64,000 nucleotides of DNA from Methylobacterium mesophilicum (GCF_022179445.1 NZ_BPQU01000015.1:62001-126000), one strand, 5' to 3'; positions 20,497 through 30,020 are shown, counted from the first letter of the stretch. Made by a program: numbers and translations. Notes: generated by a model not told the origin, from the letters alone.

Positions 20497-22161
20497 TCAC
20501 CGCGGAGGTTGATGCACGTCCGGATTGCCCCCCTCCGTTGCCGGCTTCGCGATCGTTGCCTTGCTGGCCGCCGGCTTGGCGGCGACGGCCTTCGCCGCAG
20601 CGGGCTTGGTCACCGCCGGCTTGGCCACCACCGGCTTCGGCGGCGTTGGCGCCGCGGGCTTCGGCATCACGGCAGGCTGCACGGCGCCGGCCGGTGCGAT
20701 CGCCCCGGTGGCGGCGGGCTCCGGTGCCGGGGGCGGCGTGTCGAGATTATAGATGTCGTCGCGAAAATGCGCCGTCCCGTCCGGGGTGGCGTAGCCCGTC
20801 AGGTAGACGAACGTCACCGGCACCGGCTTGACCAGCTTGATGTCGCGGCGCTCCCCGTCGGCGATGCCGGTCTCGATCTCGATCGGGCCCCAGCTCGTGC
20901 CGGGCCCGTTGGGGCCGTCGGTGCCCTGCAGCAGCCAGCCGACCAGCTCCTTCACCTGCCCGACCCGGACGCAGCCGTGGCTGTGGAAGCGCACGTTGGC
21001 GGCGAACAGGGACTTGGCCGGCGTGTCGTGCATGTAGACGGCAAAGCGGTTCGGCATGTCGATCCGCACCTGGCCGAGCGAATTGTCGAAGCCGGAATCC
21101 TGGCGCAGCGTGTAGGCCGCGGCCTTGTTGCCCGCCCAGTCGATCTTGGTCGGGTCGACCTCGCCGGCGGGGCCGAGGATGCGGATGTGGTTCCGGGCGA
21201 GGTAGCCCGGGTTCTTGCGCATCTGCGGGATGATCTCGTTCTTCACCACCGAGGCCGGCACCGTCCAGGTCGGGTTGAAGTTGATGTCGGTGACCCGGGT
21301 CTCCACCGTGGGTGTCGCCTTGTCGGGGGAGCCGACCACCGCGACGTAGCGGCGCGCCACCACGCCGTTCTCCACCGCCTCGACGATGGCCGAGGGCACG
21401 TTGACCACGACGTAGCGCTCGCCGAACGGGAATTTCGAGCCCATCAGCCGAGCCGCCGAGGCCGCGAGCTGGCGCTGCCGGGTGGCGGCCGGCACGTTCA
21501 GGGCGTTGATCGTGAGCCGGCCCAGGATGCCGCTGTCGGGCAGGCCGTGGCGGCCCTGGAACGCCGCGATCGCGGCCACCAGCGGCGGGTCGAGCCGGTC
21601 GCTCGGCGGCGCGTCCACGGGCAGGTCGCCGGTGAGCGTCAGGTGGTGGCGCAGCGACGGGATCGCCGGGCTGCGCTCCCCGGGCTTCAGCCGGATCAGG
21701 TCGTCGGGCAGCCGTTCCCAGCCGCCGGCCTCCGCGAAGGCGGCGTAGCGGTCGGCCACCTTCAGCGTGTCCAGGAAGGTCCGGGCGGTGAGCGTCGGGG
21801 TCGGGTCGGTGGAGACCTTGGCGTAGACCAGCGGCGCCGGCGCGCGCGGTTTTTTCGGCGCATCCGGGGGCCTCACCTCGGACGTCTTGGCCTCGATCGG
21901 CCGGCCCTCGGGAGTCTTCGCGTCAGCCTTCACTTCGGCCTTCTCGACTTGGGCCTTCTCGACTTGGGCCTTGGGCTCCGGAGCCTTCACGGGTTCCGGG
22001 GCCGGCGGCACGGCGACCGGGACGGCGAGCGGCGGGGCCGCCGGCGCCGCGGGTGCGGCCGGGGCGCCCTGCGCCAGCGCGGCCACGGGGCCGCCGAGCA
22101 GCGCCAGAACCGAGAGGCCGGTGCCGAGGCGAGCGGGAAGGCGGAAACGGGTCGGGACCAT
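20497..22161 (-). CDS. large exported L,D-transpeptidase (YcbB/LdtD-like)
   Basis: 554 residues from the ATG at 22161, which follows GGGAG. A signal peptide (LGTGLSVLALLGGPVAALAQ) is followed by a Pro/Ala/Lys linker containing a short tandem repeat (KAQVEKAQVEKAE). A peptidoglycan-binding helix region follows (PPLVAAIAAFQGRHGLPDSG, then ILGRLTINALNVPA). The YkuD domain has FHSHGCVRV with Cys near residue 397. The C-terminus is another Lys/Ala/Pro tail. YcbB-type enzymes form 3-3 cross-links in the periplasm. The low-complexity tails suggest attachment to, or reach through, the cell wall. Confidence 0.92.
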   Translation of the reverse strand: MVPTRFRLPARLGTGLSVLALLGGPVAALAQGAPAAPAAPAAPPLAVPVAVPPAPEPVKAPEPKAQVEKAQVEKAEVKADAKTPEGRPIEAKTSEVRPPDAPKKPRAPAPLVYAKVSTDPTPTLTARTFLDTLKVADRYAAFAEAGGWERLPDDLIRLKPGERSPAIPSLRHHLTLTGDLPVDAPPSDRLDPPLVAAIAAFQGRHGLPDSGILGRLTINALNVPAATRQRQLAASAARLMGSKFPFGERYVVVNVPSAIVEAVENGVVARRYVAVVGSPDKATPTVETRVTDINFNPTWTVPASVVKNEIIPQMRKNPGYLARNHIRILGPAGEVDPTKIDWAGNKAAAYTLRQDSGFDNSLGQVRIDMPNRFAVYMHDTPAKSLFAANVRFHSHGCVRVGQVKELVGWLLQGTDGPNGPGTSWGPIEIETGIADGERRDIKLVKPVPVTFVYLTGYATPDGTAHFRDDIYNLDTPPPAPEPAATGAIAPAGAVQPAVMPKPAAPTPPKPVVAKPAVTKPAAAKAVAAKPAASKATIAKPATEGGNPDVHQPPR

Positions 22162-22373
22162 ACGCAACACTCCCGACGGCGCCCGGGACGGCGCGGTCGG
22201 GCGGGATGATGGGGCGGTACGGTTACCAATCTCCTCCGGTGAATCGCCCCCGCGGCGGGGCCCGTTCACCATCCATCGAGGGGGATCGCCTCCGGACCCG
22301 GGGGCGGATATCGATTCGCGCGGAAAAGGCGCACCCTGCCGGGCCGTGCCGTGAAGGACGATCAGCCGCCGCC

Positions 22374-23543
22374 ATGCCGGAGTCCGGATCCCAGCGCCCC
22401 GGGGAGCGCCTGAGCACGATGCCCTACCTGCCCCAGCTCGACGGGGTGCGCGCGCTCGCGATCCTGATCGTGTTCGCGGCCCATTGCGGCTACAGCCACG
22501 TGGTGCCGGGGGGTTTTGGCGTCACGGTGTTCTTCTTCCTCAGCGGCTACCTGATCACGACGCTGCTGCGGATCGAGCGCGGGCGCACCGGCACGGTGTC
22601 GCTGTCGGCCTTCTACCTGCGGCGCAGCCTGCGCATCCTGCCGCCGCTCTACCTGACCCTGGCCGCCGCCGGGGCGCTCTACGCGGCGGGACTGCTCGAC
22701 TGGATGCGGGTCGAGCCGGCGGCCGTGCTCGGCCAGGTGCTGTTCCTGACCAACTATCCCGGCCTGTTCGGCACCGAGGCGGTGCTGCCGGTGCCGCTCT
22801 GGAGCCTCGCCATCGAGGAGCATTTTTACCTGGTCTTCCCCTTGGCCTACGCCCTGTGGCTGGGCCGCCTGCGGCCGCGCCGGGCGGCGCTGGCCTGCCT
22901 GGGGCTCTGCGCGGCGGTGCTGGCGATCCGCTGCGTCAACGTCTGGCGGCTGCCCGATTACAGCCTGAACTATTCCTGGACCCACACCCGCATCGACGCG
23001 ATCCTGTTCGGCTGCTGCCTGGGCCTGTGGAACAACCCGGTGATCCCGGGCGACCGCGCCTGGCGGCCCCGGGCCTGGCACGTCGCCGCGAGCCTCGGGG
23101 TGATCCTGCTGACCCTGGCCGTGCGCGATCCCGCCTTCCGCGAGACCCTGCGCTACACACTCCAGAGCGCGGCACTGTTCGTGCCGTTCGCCTACCTGCT
23201 GCACGGCGAGGGCCGGGCGGTGCGGCTGCTCGCGGCCCGGCCGATGCGCCAGCTCGGCCTCTGGTCCTACAGTTTTTATCTCGCCCACATGGCCGTGGTG
23301 GCGGCGGTGCTGCACCAGGCGCCCGGCCTGCACGGGCTGACGCTGATGCTGGCGGCCTTCCCGCTGACCCTGCTCTGGTGCTGGGGCATGTTCACGCTGG
23401 TCGAGCGCCCTTGCGCGCTGTTGCGCCGCCGGCTGCTGGCGGACCGGCCGCCGGAGCCCGTTCTCGGTGTCGCGGGGCGCTCACACGATCCCGTACGGAG
23501 CGCGACGCAGCCCCCTCTCCCGAGCGGGAGAGGGTTGGGGTGA
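22374..23543 (+). CDS. acyltransferase-3 family membrane protein (OafA/NodX type)
   Basis: 389 residues from the ATG at 22374; an ATG at 22422 (MPYLPQLDGVRALAIL) is also possible. The opening LPQLDGVRALAILIVFAAHC is diagnostic, as are FFFLSGYLITTLL and PVPLWSLAIEEHFYLVFPLA. About ten membrane spans follow. These proteins O-acylate cell-surface sugars or lipids from cytosolic acyl-CoA. The last 11 or so residues (QPPLPSGRGLG) and the stop are encoded by repeat A2, so the original C-terminus was replaced or extended by the repeat. Confidence 0.88.
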   Translation: MPESGSQRPGERLSTMPYLPQLDGVRALAILIVFAAHCGYSHVVPGGFGVTVFFFLSGYLITTLLRIERGRTGTVSLSAFYLRRSLRILPPLYLTLAAAGALYAAGLLDWMRVEPAAVLGQVLFLTNYPGLFGTEAVLPVPLWSLAIEEHFYLVFPLAYALWLGRLRPRRAALACLGLCAAVLAIRCVNVWRLPDYSLNYSWTHTRIDAILFGCCLGLWNNPVIPGDRAWRPRAWHVAASLGVILLTLAVRDPAFRETLRYTLQSAALFVPFAYLLHGEGRAVRLLAARPMRQLGLWSYSFYLAHMAVVAAVLHQAPGLHGLTLMLAAFPLTLLWCWGMFTLVERPCALLRRRLLADRPPEPVLGVAGRSHDPVRSATQPPLPSGRGLG

Positions 23544-23608
23544 GGGGACAGGTCTATCCGGAGACGTCGCATCCCTCACCCTGCCCCTCTCCCGCACGGG
23601 AGAGGGGA
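23512..23608. repeat. family A palindromic repeat, copy A2
   Basis: Same layout as A1: CCCTCTCCCGAGCGGGAGAG at the left and CCCTCTCCCGCACGGGAGAG at the right. Its left arm overlaps the 3' end of the acyltransferase gene and supplies the TGA at 23541. Confidence 0.9.
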
Positions 23609-23676
23609 CCCGAGCCTCGTCCGGCGCCGCCAGGTAACTCCGCTGGCTCCTGACGACAGACAAGGTCGCACCGGCA

Positions 23677-24861
23677 TCACCCCCGCCTGAGTTTTTCCCG
23701 CGCGGCGGCATGGTCCGGGGCGGCCTGGAAGCTGGCCAGCATCGCGTGCCAGAGCGGCTTGCGCCGGAACTGCGCGTCGAGGGGCAGCGCCCGCTGGGGC
23801 AGGCCGTCCGGCCGCTTGCGGTTGGGGTGGTCGTTCAGCCACGTGTCGGGGTCGTAGATGTCCCAGGTGAGCACGTCGAGCAGGGCGGGCTCGGCCAGGA
23901 CCACGTCGAGGTAGCGGCGGGCGAAGTCGGCCACCCTGCGGTCGCGGGTCGCCACGTCGGACGGGAAGGCCCGGTCGTCGATGTCGAGCTCGGTGACCGC
24001 GATCCCCAGCCCCATCTGGCCGATCTCGTGCAGGAAGCGGCGCAGCTGGGCCTGGTCGATCGGGACCGTGCTGGTCAGGTGCGATTGCAGGCCGAACCGA
24101 CGGATCGGCACGCCGCGCGCGCGCATCGCCTCGAGCTGGCGCAGCACCTTGGTGCGCTTGGCCTCCATCCAGGGCGCGCCCTGCTCGACCGCGTCCTCGT
24201 TCCAGGTGCCGGCCGCCGCCGGGTCGGTCTCGTGCAGGATCCGGAAGGCGCGGTCCACGTAGCCGGGCCCCATCGCGGCGAGCCAGGGGGACTCGCGCAG
24301 GCCCCCGCCCCGGTCGGGGTCGCCCTCGTTGCCCAGGATCTCGTTGACCACGTCCCAGGCGACGATCTGCCCCCGGTAATGGCCGGCCACGGTCTCGATC
24401 CAGCGCCGCATGAAATCCTCGGCCTGGACGGGGCTCGCCCGGCCGAGCAGCGGCGCGACCCAGGGCGGCAGGGCCGCGTGCCAGACCAGCGTGTGCCCGC
24501 GCATCCGCTGGCCGTTGGCCCGCGCGAAGCGCAGGATCGCGTCGCCGCGGGCGAAATCGGTGCGCCCGGGTGCGGGCAGCACCTCCTCCATCTTCATCTC
24601 GGTGCCGCAGACCAGGATCCCGCATTCCCGCGCCACCGCCTGCCGGTAGGCTGGGGTCGAGTCGAAGCGGTGGAACGGTACCTCGCAGCCATACGTCAGC
24701 CCCTTGGCGGCGGCGGCGGCCTGGAGGCTGTCGCCCGACCAGGATGGCTTGCCGAGGGGGCCGAAACCGGACGGCGCGGCCCCCGCAGCCGTGGCGAGGC
24801 CGACGCAGGCCGCCCCGGCGAGGAGCGCGCGGCGGCTCGGCAGGCCGGGGGGTGGGGTCAT
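23677..24861 (-). CDS. Tat-exported GH10 family glycosidase (endo-1,4-beta-xylanase type)
   Basis: 394 residues from the ATG at 24861. The longer open frame runs back into repeat B2 and is rejected. The N-terminus is a twin-arginine-like signal (PSRRALLAGAACVGLATAAG). The GH10 barrel shows GHTLVWHAALPPWV, the acid/base Glu near residue 174 (WDVVNEIL), the nucleophile Glu near residue 291 (VTELDIDD), and the closing WDIYDPDTWLND. Both catalytic carboxylates are intact. GH10 enzymes cleave beta-1,4-xylan. For a methylotroph-like genome this is unexpected and may reflect life on plant surfaces. Confidence 0.9.
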   Translation of the reverse strand: MTPPPGLPSRRALLAGAACVGLATAAGAAPSGFGPLGKPSWSGDSLQAAAAAKGLTYGCEVPFHRFDSTPAYRQAVARECGILVCGTEMKMEEVLPAPGRTDFARGDAILRFARANGQRMRGHTLVWHAALPPWVAPLLGRASPVQAEDFMRRWIETVAGHYRGQIVAWDVVNEILGNEGDPDRGGGLRESPWLAAMGPGYVDRAFRILHETDPAAAGTWNEDAVEQGAPWMEAKRTKVLRQLEAMRARGVPIRRFGLQSHLTSTVPIDQAQLRRFLHEIGQMGLGIAVTELDIDDRAFPSDVATRDRRVADFARRYLDVVLAEPALLDVLTWDIYDPDTWLNDHPNRKRPDGLPQRALPLDAQFRRKPLWHAMLASFQAAPDHAAAREKLRRG

Positions 24862-24894
24862 GCCGGGTTCTCGCTTCGAGGGATACGTCACCCC

Positions 24895-25006
24895 GTCATT
24901 CCGGGGCGCCGCAGGCGAGCCCGGAATCCAGAACCGCCGACGGAGCAAGATCTTGCTCGGCTTGAGGTTCTGGATTCCGGGCTCCGCTTCGCGGCCCCGG
25001 AATGAC
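24895..25006. repeat. family B palindromic repeat, copy B2
   Basis: The best-preserved family B copy. GTCATTCCGGGGCGCC and GCGAGCCCGGAATCCAGAAC on the left mirror GTTCTGGATTCCGGGCTCCG and CGGCCCCGGAATGAC on the right, with a small AAGATCTT core. It lies in the divergent gap between the glycosidase and SDR genes. Confidence 0.93.
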
Positions 25007-25180
25007 ACGGTGGGTGAGCGCGCGCCGCGGGAGTTATCAACTTCCGGAGGAATAACATCTCCTCATGCGATCGCCCTAGTCGGCAAGGGCGCTGGCAGCG
25101 GACCGATCGCACCGGTTCCAACTCGCCTTCGGCCCCGACGCGCCCCATCTTCGGGGCGCCATCCAGCCGAGGACCGACCC

Positions 25181-26023
25181 ATGAGCCAGCATCCCGCCAT
25201 CAGCCCAGGCCGCAGCGCGGTCGTCAACGGGGCGGCGAGCGGCATCGGGCTCGCGGCGGCCAAAGCCTTCGCGCGGGCCGGCATGAACGTCTGGCTCGCC
25301 GACCTGCCCGGCCCGGCCCTCGAGGAGGCCCACCGCGCCGTGGCCGAACTGGCCGCCGTCGAGGTCCGGGCTTTGCCCACCGACGTCTCGGACCGGGAGG
25401 CCGTGGAGGCCCTGGCGGCCCATGTCGCCAAGGCCGGCCCTCCGGCCGTGGTGATGCTGAACGCGGGGATCGAGGCCGGCGGCAAGCTCTTCTCCGACGC
25501 CGGGACCTGGACCCGGATCCTCGGCACCAACCTCGGGGGCGTGGTCAACGGCATCCACGCCTTCGCGCCCGGCATGATCGCGGGCGGCCAGCCCGGCGCG
25601 GTGATCGTCACCGGCTCGAAGCAGGGCATCACCACGCCGCCCGGCAACGCGCCCTACAACGTCTCGAAGGCGGCCGTGAAGGCGGCCACCGAGGCCCTGG
25701 CCCACGAACTGCGCAGCCGCGAGGGCTGCCGGACCACGGCGCACCTGCTGATCCCGGGCTTCGTCTATACCGGCCTGACCAAGGCCCGCGGCGTCGCCGA
25801 GAAGCCGCCCGGCGCCTGGACGCCGGAGGAGACCGTCGCCTTCATGCTGGACCGGCTGGAGGCGGGCGATTTCTACATCCTCTGCCCCGACAACGAGACC
25901 ACCCGGGCGCAGGACGAGAAGCGCATCGCCTGGGCGGCCGGCGACATCATCGAGAACCGGCCTGCTTTGTCGCGCTGGCACCCGGATTTTTCGGAGGCGT
26001 TCAAGCGGTTCATGGCGGAGTGA
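25181..26023 (+). CDS. short-chain dehydrogenase/reductase (SDR)
   Basis: 280 residues from the ATG at 25181, preceded by GAGGA. The NAD(P) motif is GAASGIGLAAAKAF, the NAG motif reads MLNAGIEAGG, and the catalytic Tyr and Lys are in YNVSKAAVKAATEAL, with a Ser in VIVTGSKQGI. All catalytic residues are therefore present. The substrate cannot be read from sequence. Residues 225-280 (APEETVAFMLDRLEAGDFYI region) are longer than in minimal SDRs. The gene stands alone, followed by a family C half-repeat. Confidence 0.92.
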   Translation: MSQHPAISPGRSAVVNGAASGIGLAAAKAFARAGMNVWLADLPGPALEEAHRAVAELAAVEVRALPTDVSDREAVEALAAHVAKAGPPAVVMLNAGIEAGGKLFSDAGTWTRILGTNLGGVVNGIHAFAPGMIAGGQPGAVIVTGSKQGITTPPGNAPYNVSKAAVKAATEALAHELRSREGCRTTAHLLIPGFVYTGLTKARGVAEKPPGAWTPEETVAFMLDRLEAGDFYILCPDNETTRAQDEKRIAWAAGDIIENRPALSRWHPDFSEAFKRFMAE

Positions 26024-26031
26024 GCCGCTCC

Positions 26032-26062
26032 GTCATTGCGAGCGGAGCGAAGCGACCCGGGG
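26032..26062. repeat. family C repeat, single arm (C2)
   Basis: GTCATTGCGAGCGGAGCGAA then GCGACCCGGGG, starting 9 bp past the SDR stop. Only one arm is clear. Confidence 0.65.
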
Positions 26063-26257
26063 CTTCGCGACGCGGGGAGTTGTGGAGCGAGGACGGCGTG
26101 GGCCGAGGGATCCGGGCGAGCACCTCCGGCTTTCGTGTGCCGTCCGGACCTGAACAACGCCTGAGGGACGAAGTCACGTCTCCGTCAACTTATGAGCGCC
26201 ACACCTGGGGCACGGCCGGTCGCGGCATCGCGGCCGGCGAGGCACAGGAGGACATCG

Positions 26258-26584
26258 ATGTTCACCAAGACCGCACGCCTACGCCTGGCGGCCGCCGCCG
26301 TGGCGCTCGGGGGGATCGCCGTCGGAGCCCCCGCGATGGCCGCGCCGCTCGGCCTCGACACCGGCCTGCACCAGGGCGCCGGCGACATCGTGGATGTCCA
26401 ATACGGCTACGGGTACGGCCATCGCCACGGCTTCGGCCCGCGTCACGGCTTCGGACCGGGCTTCCGGGGCCACCACCATCACGGCTGGGGGCGCGGCCAC
26501 CATCGCGGCTGGGGTCATCATGGCGGCTACGGCCATCACCGCCACGGCGGCTGGGGCCACCGTCACGGCCACGGCCGCTGGTAA
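26258..26584 (+). CDS. exported His/Gly-rich small protein
   Basis: 108 residues; the ATG at 26258 follows AGGAGG. A signal peptide (LRLAAAAVALGGIAVGAPAM, then AAP) leads to a short neutral stretch (LGLDTGLHQGAGDIVDVQYG). The remaining 60 or so residues are almost entirely His, Gly, Arg and Trp, as in FGPRHGFGPGFRGHHHHGWG. More than 20 His suggest metal binding or buffering in the periplasm, but no fold is apparent. I do not recognise a named family. It converges on deoA with a hairpin at its 3' end. Confidence 0.75.
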   Translation: MFTKTARLRLAAAAVALGGIAVGAPAMAAPLGLDTGLHQGAGDIVDVQYGYGYGHRHGFGPRHGFGPGFRGHHHHGWGRGHHRGWGHHGGYGHHRHGGWGHRHGHGRW

Positions 26585-26590
26585 GGCCGG

Positions 26591-26615
26591 CGGGGCCGGA
26601 GCCTATCCGGCCCCG
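26591..26615. terminator. bidirectional terminator hairpin at the deoA 3' end
   Basis: CGGGGCCGG, 7-base loop, CCGGCCCCG: a perfect 9-bp stem spanning the stops of two convergent genes; its right arm is inside the end of deoA. Confidence 0.55.
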
Positions 26616-27901
26616 ACACGCTCGATGATCGCCGGGCGGCCGGGGGGCGCCGCGCCGATCCGGTAGGCCGCCCGCAGGGCCGCCTCGGCCCGGTCGGCGG
26701 CGGCCTCGTCGGCCGCGTGGACGATCCCGATCTGACCGGCCGCGTCGCCGGGACCCGCGAGGTCGGTGAAGCCGACCCGCGGGTCGATCGCGTCCTCGGG
26801 CCGGGTCCGTCCGCCGCCGAGCCCGATCACCGCCAGCCCGATCGCCCGGGTGTCGATCCCGGCGACCACGCCGTCCTGGCGGACCGGCCGCCGCACCGGC
26901 GCGGCCGGCAGGTATCGCGCCGGGTCCTCCAGGAGATCGCCCGGACCGCCGAGGGCCGCGACCATCTCGGAAAAAACCTCGGCCGCCCGGCCGGAGGCCA
27001 GCACCGCCTCCAGGCGCCCGGCCGCCGCGTCCCGGTCCGGCGCGAGGCCGCCGACCGCCAGCATCTCCGCCCCGAGCGCCAGGGTGACCGCGTGGAAGCG
27101 CGGCTCGCGGCGCGCCCCCGTCAGGTAGTCGATCGCGTAGGCGACCTCGACGGCGTTGCCGGCGGCGCTGGCGAGCGGCGCGTCCATGTCGGTGATCAGC
27201 GCGGCGGTGCGCAGGCCTGCGCCCTCGGCCACCGTGACGATGCTCTCGGCCAGGGCCCGGGCTTCGTCCAAGCCCGTCATGAAGGCGCCGGAGCCCTGCT
27301 TGACGTCCATCACCAGCCCGTCGAGCCCGGCGGCGAGCTTCTTCGACAGGATCGACGCTGTGATCAGGTCGAGGGATTCCACCGTGCCGGTGACGTCGCG
27401 GATCGCGTAGAGGCGCCGGTCGGCCGGGGCCAGCTCGGCGGTCTGGCCGATGATCGCGCAGCCGACCCGGCCGACCACCCGGCGGAAGATGTCGAGCCCC
27501 GGTGTGGCGTCGTAGCCCGGGATGCTGGCGAGCTTGTCCAGCGTCCCGCCGGTATGGCCGAGGCCGCGGCCCGAGATCATCGGCACGTAGCCGCCGCAGG
27601 CCGCCACCATCGGGGCGAGGGCCAAGCTCACCGTGTCGCCGATGCCGCCGGTGGAGTGCTTGTCGAGCACCGGGCCCGGCAGGTCCCATGTCAGCACCGC
27701 GCCGGATCCGGCCATCGCCCGGGTCAGCGCCACCCGCTCGGGCAGCGCCAGGCCGCGGAAGAACACCGCCATGGCGAAGGCCGCCGCCTGCCCCTCCCCG
27801 ACCGCGCCGTCGGTGAGGCCCCGGACGAAGCCCGCGATCTCCTCCGGATCGAGGACCAGGCCGTCGCGCTTGGCCCGGATGGTTTCCTGCGGCAGGCGCA
27901 T
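26603..27901 (-). CDS. deoA: thymidine phosphorylase
   Basis: 432 residues from the ATG at 27901, the usual length. It converts thymidine (or deoxyuridine) and phosphate into the base and 2-deoxyribose 1-phosphate. The start [20 protein letters not shown] and the signature [20 protein letters not shown] are diagnostic, followed by [20 protein letters not shown]. It is the last gene of the leftward salvage operon, beginning 5 bp after the deoC stop. Confidence 0.95.
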   Translation of the reverse strand: MRLPQETIRAKRDGLVLDPEEIAGFVRGLTDGAVGEGQAAAFAMAVFFRGLALPERVALTRAMAGSGAVLTWDLPGPVLDKHSTGGIGDTVSLALAPMVAACGGYVPMISGRGLGHTGGTLDKLASIPGYDATPGLDIFRRVVGRVGCAIIGQTAELAPADRRLYAIRDVTGTVESLDLITASILSKKLAAGLDGLVMDVKQGSGAFMTGLDEARALAESIVTVAEGAGLRTAALITDMDAPLASAAGNAVEVAYAIDYLTGARREPRFHAVTLALGAEMLAVGGLAPDRDAAAGRLEAVLASGRAAEVFSEMVAALGGPGDLLEDPARYLPAAPVRRPVRQDGVVAGIDTRAIGLAVIGLGGGRTRPEDAIDPRVGFTDLAGPGDAAGQIGIVHAADEAAADRAEAALRAAYRIGAAPPGRPAIIERVGAG

Positions 27902-27906
27902 GGGTC

Positions 27907-28650
27907 TCACGAGTCCCGCGCCTGGATCAGCGCCCCGAACAGGCTGCTCGCCCCGAGCCTGAGGGTCTTCGGGCTCACCCAGTCCGGCCCCATGATCCGG
28001 TCGGCGAGCGCCAGGTAGGCGCCCGCATCGGCGACGCTGCGCAGGCCGCCTGAAATCTTCAGGCCCGCCGCCCGGCCGCCCTCCCGGCCGCCGGCTCGAA
28101 TCTCGGCCAGCATCGCCTCGGCGGCCTCCGGGGTCGCCGAGACCGGGCTCTTGCCCGTGGAGGTCTTGAGGAAGTCGGCCCCCGCCTCCAGCGCCAGCCG
28201 CCCGGCGCGCCGGATGACGTCGGGATCGGCGAGTTCGCCGGTCTCGAGGATCACCTTCAGCACGGCGGCCCCGCAGGTGTCGCGCACCGCCTCGACCATG
28301 TCGCGGGCGGTGGCGGCGTCGCCGCGCAGGAACGCGCGATAGGGCAGGACCAGGTCGATCTCGTCGGCACCGTCGCGCAGGGCCTCGGCGGTGTCGTCGG
28401 TCGCCCGGGCGCAATCCTCGCCGCCGGCCGGGAAGTTGATCACCGTGGCGACCCGGATGCCGCTGCCCTCGAGCGCCCGCGCGCCCTGCGCCACGAAATG
28501 CGGCCAGACGCAGATCGCCGCGACGCCGCCCGCGCGCGCATCCCGGCAGAGCGCGTCGATCTTCGGCTCGGTGCAGGTCTCGGTCAGGTCCGTGAGATCG
28601 AGGAGCGGCAGCGCCCGGCGGGCGACCGCACCGGCATCCGGGTCATCCAT
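27907..28650 (-). CDS. deoC: deoxyribose-phosphate aldolase
   Basis: 247 residues. It cleaves 2-deoxyribose 5-phosphate to glyceraldehyde 3-phosphate and acetaldehyde. The Schiff-base Lys is in [17 protein letters not shown], and the proton-relay Lys region [11 protein letters not shown] is also present. It overlaps the upstream phosphorylase gene by 8 bp and is followed by deoA 5 bp later, so translation is probably coupled. No phosphopentomutase (deoB) is visible, although it is needed to link the phosphorylases to this enzyme. Confidence 0.95.
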   Translation of the reverse strand: MDDPDAGAVARRALPLLDLTDLTETCTEPKIDALCRDARAGGVAAICVWPHFVAQGARALEGSGIRVATVINFPAGGEDCARATDDTAEALRDGADEIDLVLPYRAFLRGDAATARDMVEAVRDTCGAAVLKVILETGELADPDVIRRAGRLALEAGADFLKTSTGKSPVSATPEAAEAMLAEIRAGGREGGRAAGLKISGGLRSVADAGAYLALADRIMGPDWVSPKTLRLGASSLFGALIQARDS

Positions 28651-29467
28651 GGTCGGTCTCCTGGGCCGGCAGGCCTGCGGCGAAGGCCCGGACCAGGCGG
28701 CCGAGATCCGCGGCGGCCCGGGCCGCCACCGCCTTGGTCTCGGCGTGATGGGGCGCGCCCCCGGCGATCCCGGCGGCGAGGTTGGTCACCACCGACACGG
28801 CCGCCACCGGCAGGCCGAGGAAGCGGGCGAGGATCACTTCGGGCACGGTGGACATGCCCACGAGGTCGGCTCCGAGGATGCCGGCCATCCGGACCTCGGC
28901 CGGGGTCTCGAAGCTCGGGCCGGAGAACCACGCGTAGACGCCCTCACCGAGGGGCACGCCGCAGGCCCCCGCCGCGGCCCGGAGGCGCACGCGCAGGTCC
29001 GGATCGTAGGCGTCGGTCATCGGCACGAAGCGGGCGTCGCTCGCCTCGCCGATCAGCGGGTTCAGGCCCGACAGGTTGATGTGGTCGGCGAGCAGGACCA
29101 GGCTGCCCGGGCCGGTCTCCGGCCGCAGGGACCCGGAGGCGTTGGTCAGCAGCAGGCGCCGCGCCCCGAGGCCGGCGGCGCAGGCGAGCGGAACCCGCAT
29201 CGCCGCCGCCTCGCCCCGCTCGTAGGCATGGGCCCGGCCCTCGAACACCAGCACCGGCCGCCCGGCGAGGCGCCCGCGATGCAGCCGGCCGCCATGGCCG
29301 CTGACGCCGGCCCCGGGGAAACCCGGGATCGCCGCGTAATCCAGCGCGTGCGCGTCCGCCAGCTCGGCCGCGATCCCGCCGAGCCCGGTGCCGGTGACGA
29401 TCGCGCAGGCGTAGCCGCCGCCGAAGCCGGCGGCCCGGAGGGTGGCGAGGGCGGCGGCGTCAGTCAC
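28643..29467 (-). CDS. purine-nucleoside phosphorylase (trimeric PNP type)
   Basis: 274 residues. It phosphorolyses purine (deoxy)nucleosides. Family features are VTGTGLGGIAAELADA at the phosphate loop, GFPGAGVSGHGGRLHRG, LTNASGSLRPETGPGSLVLL and GVYAWFSGPSFETPAEVRMA. These place it with PunA/mammalian-type trimeric enzymes rather than hexameric DeoD. It is the second gene of the operon, overlapping cdd and deoC by 8 bp each. Confidence 0.93.
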   Translation of the reverse strand: MTDAAALATLRAAGFGGGYACAIVTGTGLGGIAAELADAHALDYAAIPGFPGAGVSGHGGRLHRGRLAGRPVLVFEGRAHAYERGEAAAMRVPLACAAGLGARRLLLTNASGSLRPETGPGSLVLLADHINLSGLNPLIGEASDARFVPMTDAYDPDLRVRLRAAAGACGVPLGEGVYAWFSGPSFETPAEVRMAGILGADLVGMSTVPEVILARFLGLPVAAVSVVTNLAAGIAGGAPHHAETKAVAARAAADLGRLVRAFAAGLPAQETDHG

Positions 29468-29888
29468 CCAGCGTCTCCGGCCCGAACGATTCGGGCAGCA
29501 ACTCTTCCAGCGTGAAGGTTTTCGCGACGCGCTCCGGCCCGGCGGCGTGGATCGGCGTGTCCGGTCCGGCGAATTCGCGGATGCGCTGGCGGCAGGCGCC
29601 GCAGGGCGTCACCAGGCCCGCGCCGTCGCCGCAGACCAGGATCGCGGCGATGCGCCGGCCGCCGCCCGCGATCATCGCGGCGATCGCCCCGGCCTCCGCG
29701 CAGGTTCCGACCGGGTAGGCCGCGTTCTCGACGTTGCAGCCGGCATGGATCGCACCGCGCTCGTCGCGCAGCGCCGCCCCGACCCGGAACCGGGAATAGG
29801 GCGCGTGCGCCCGCGCGCGCACCGCCCGGGCGGCCTCGAACAGGGCTGTCAGCCCCTCATCCCGTTGCGCTGAATCGGCGGCCTGCAT
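29460..29888 (-). CDS. cdd: cytidine deaminase
   Basis: 142 residues from the ATG at 29888. It deaminates (deoxy)cytidine to (deoxy)uridine, providing substrate for deoA. The zinc/catalytic motifs are TCAEAGAIAAMI (Cys plus catalytic Glu) and PCGACRQRIREF (two Cys), with HAGCNVENAAY preceding. The short length marks the homotetrameric type. It is the first gene of the salvage operon; its promoter must lie in the repeat-rich region to the right. Confidence 0.94.
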   Translation of the reverse strand: MQAADSAQRDEGLTALFEAARAVRARAHAPYSRFRVGAALRDERGAIHAGCNVENAAYPVGTCAEAGAIAAMIAGGGRRIAAILVCGDGAGLVTPCGACRQRIREFAGPDTPIHAAGPERVAKTFTLEELLPESFGPETLGD

Positions 29889-30020
29889 GGCCGATCTTTG
29901 GCACCCGGCGGGGCGGCCTGTCGAGGGGCGGAGCAATGGCAGAGGGCATAGTGCGGTGCCAACGAGAGCGGCTGTTTTCAGTGTGCGGGCTACTCGGATG
30001 CGTTGAAAATCCGGATCCCT

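Noticed and set aside
21939..21972. 18-bp direct repeat in the large L,D-transpeptidase gene
   Set aside because: It is in frame and codes for the KAQVEKAQVEKAE linker; ordinary low-complexity expansion.
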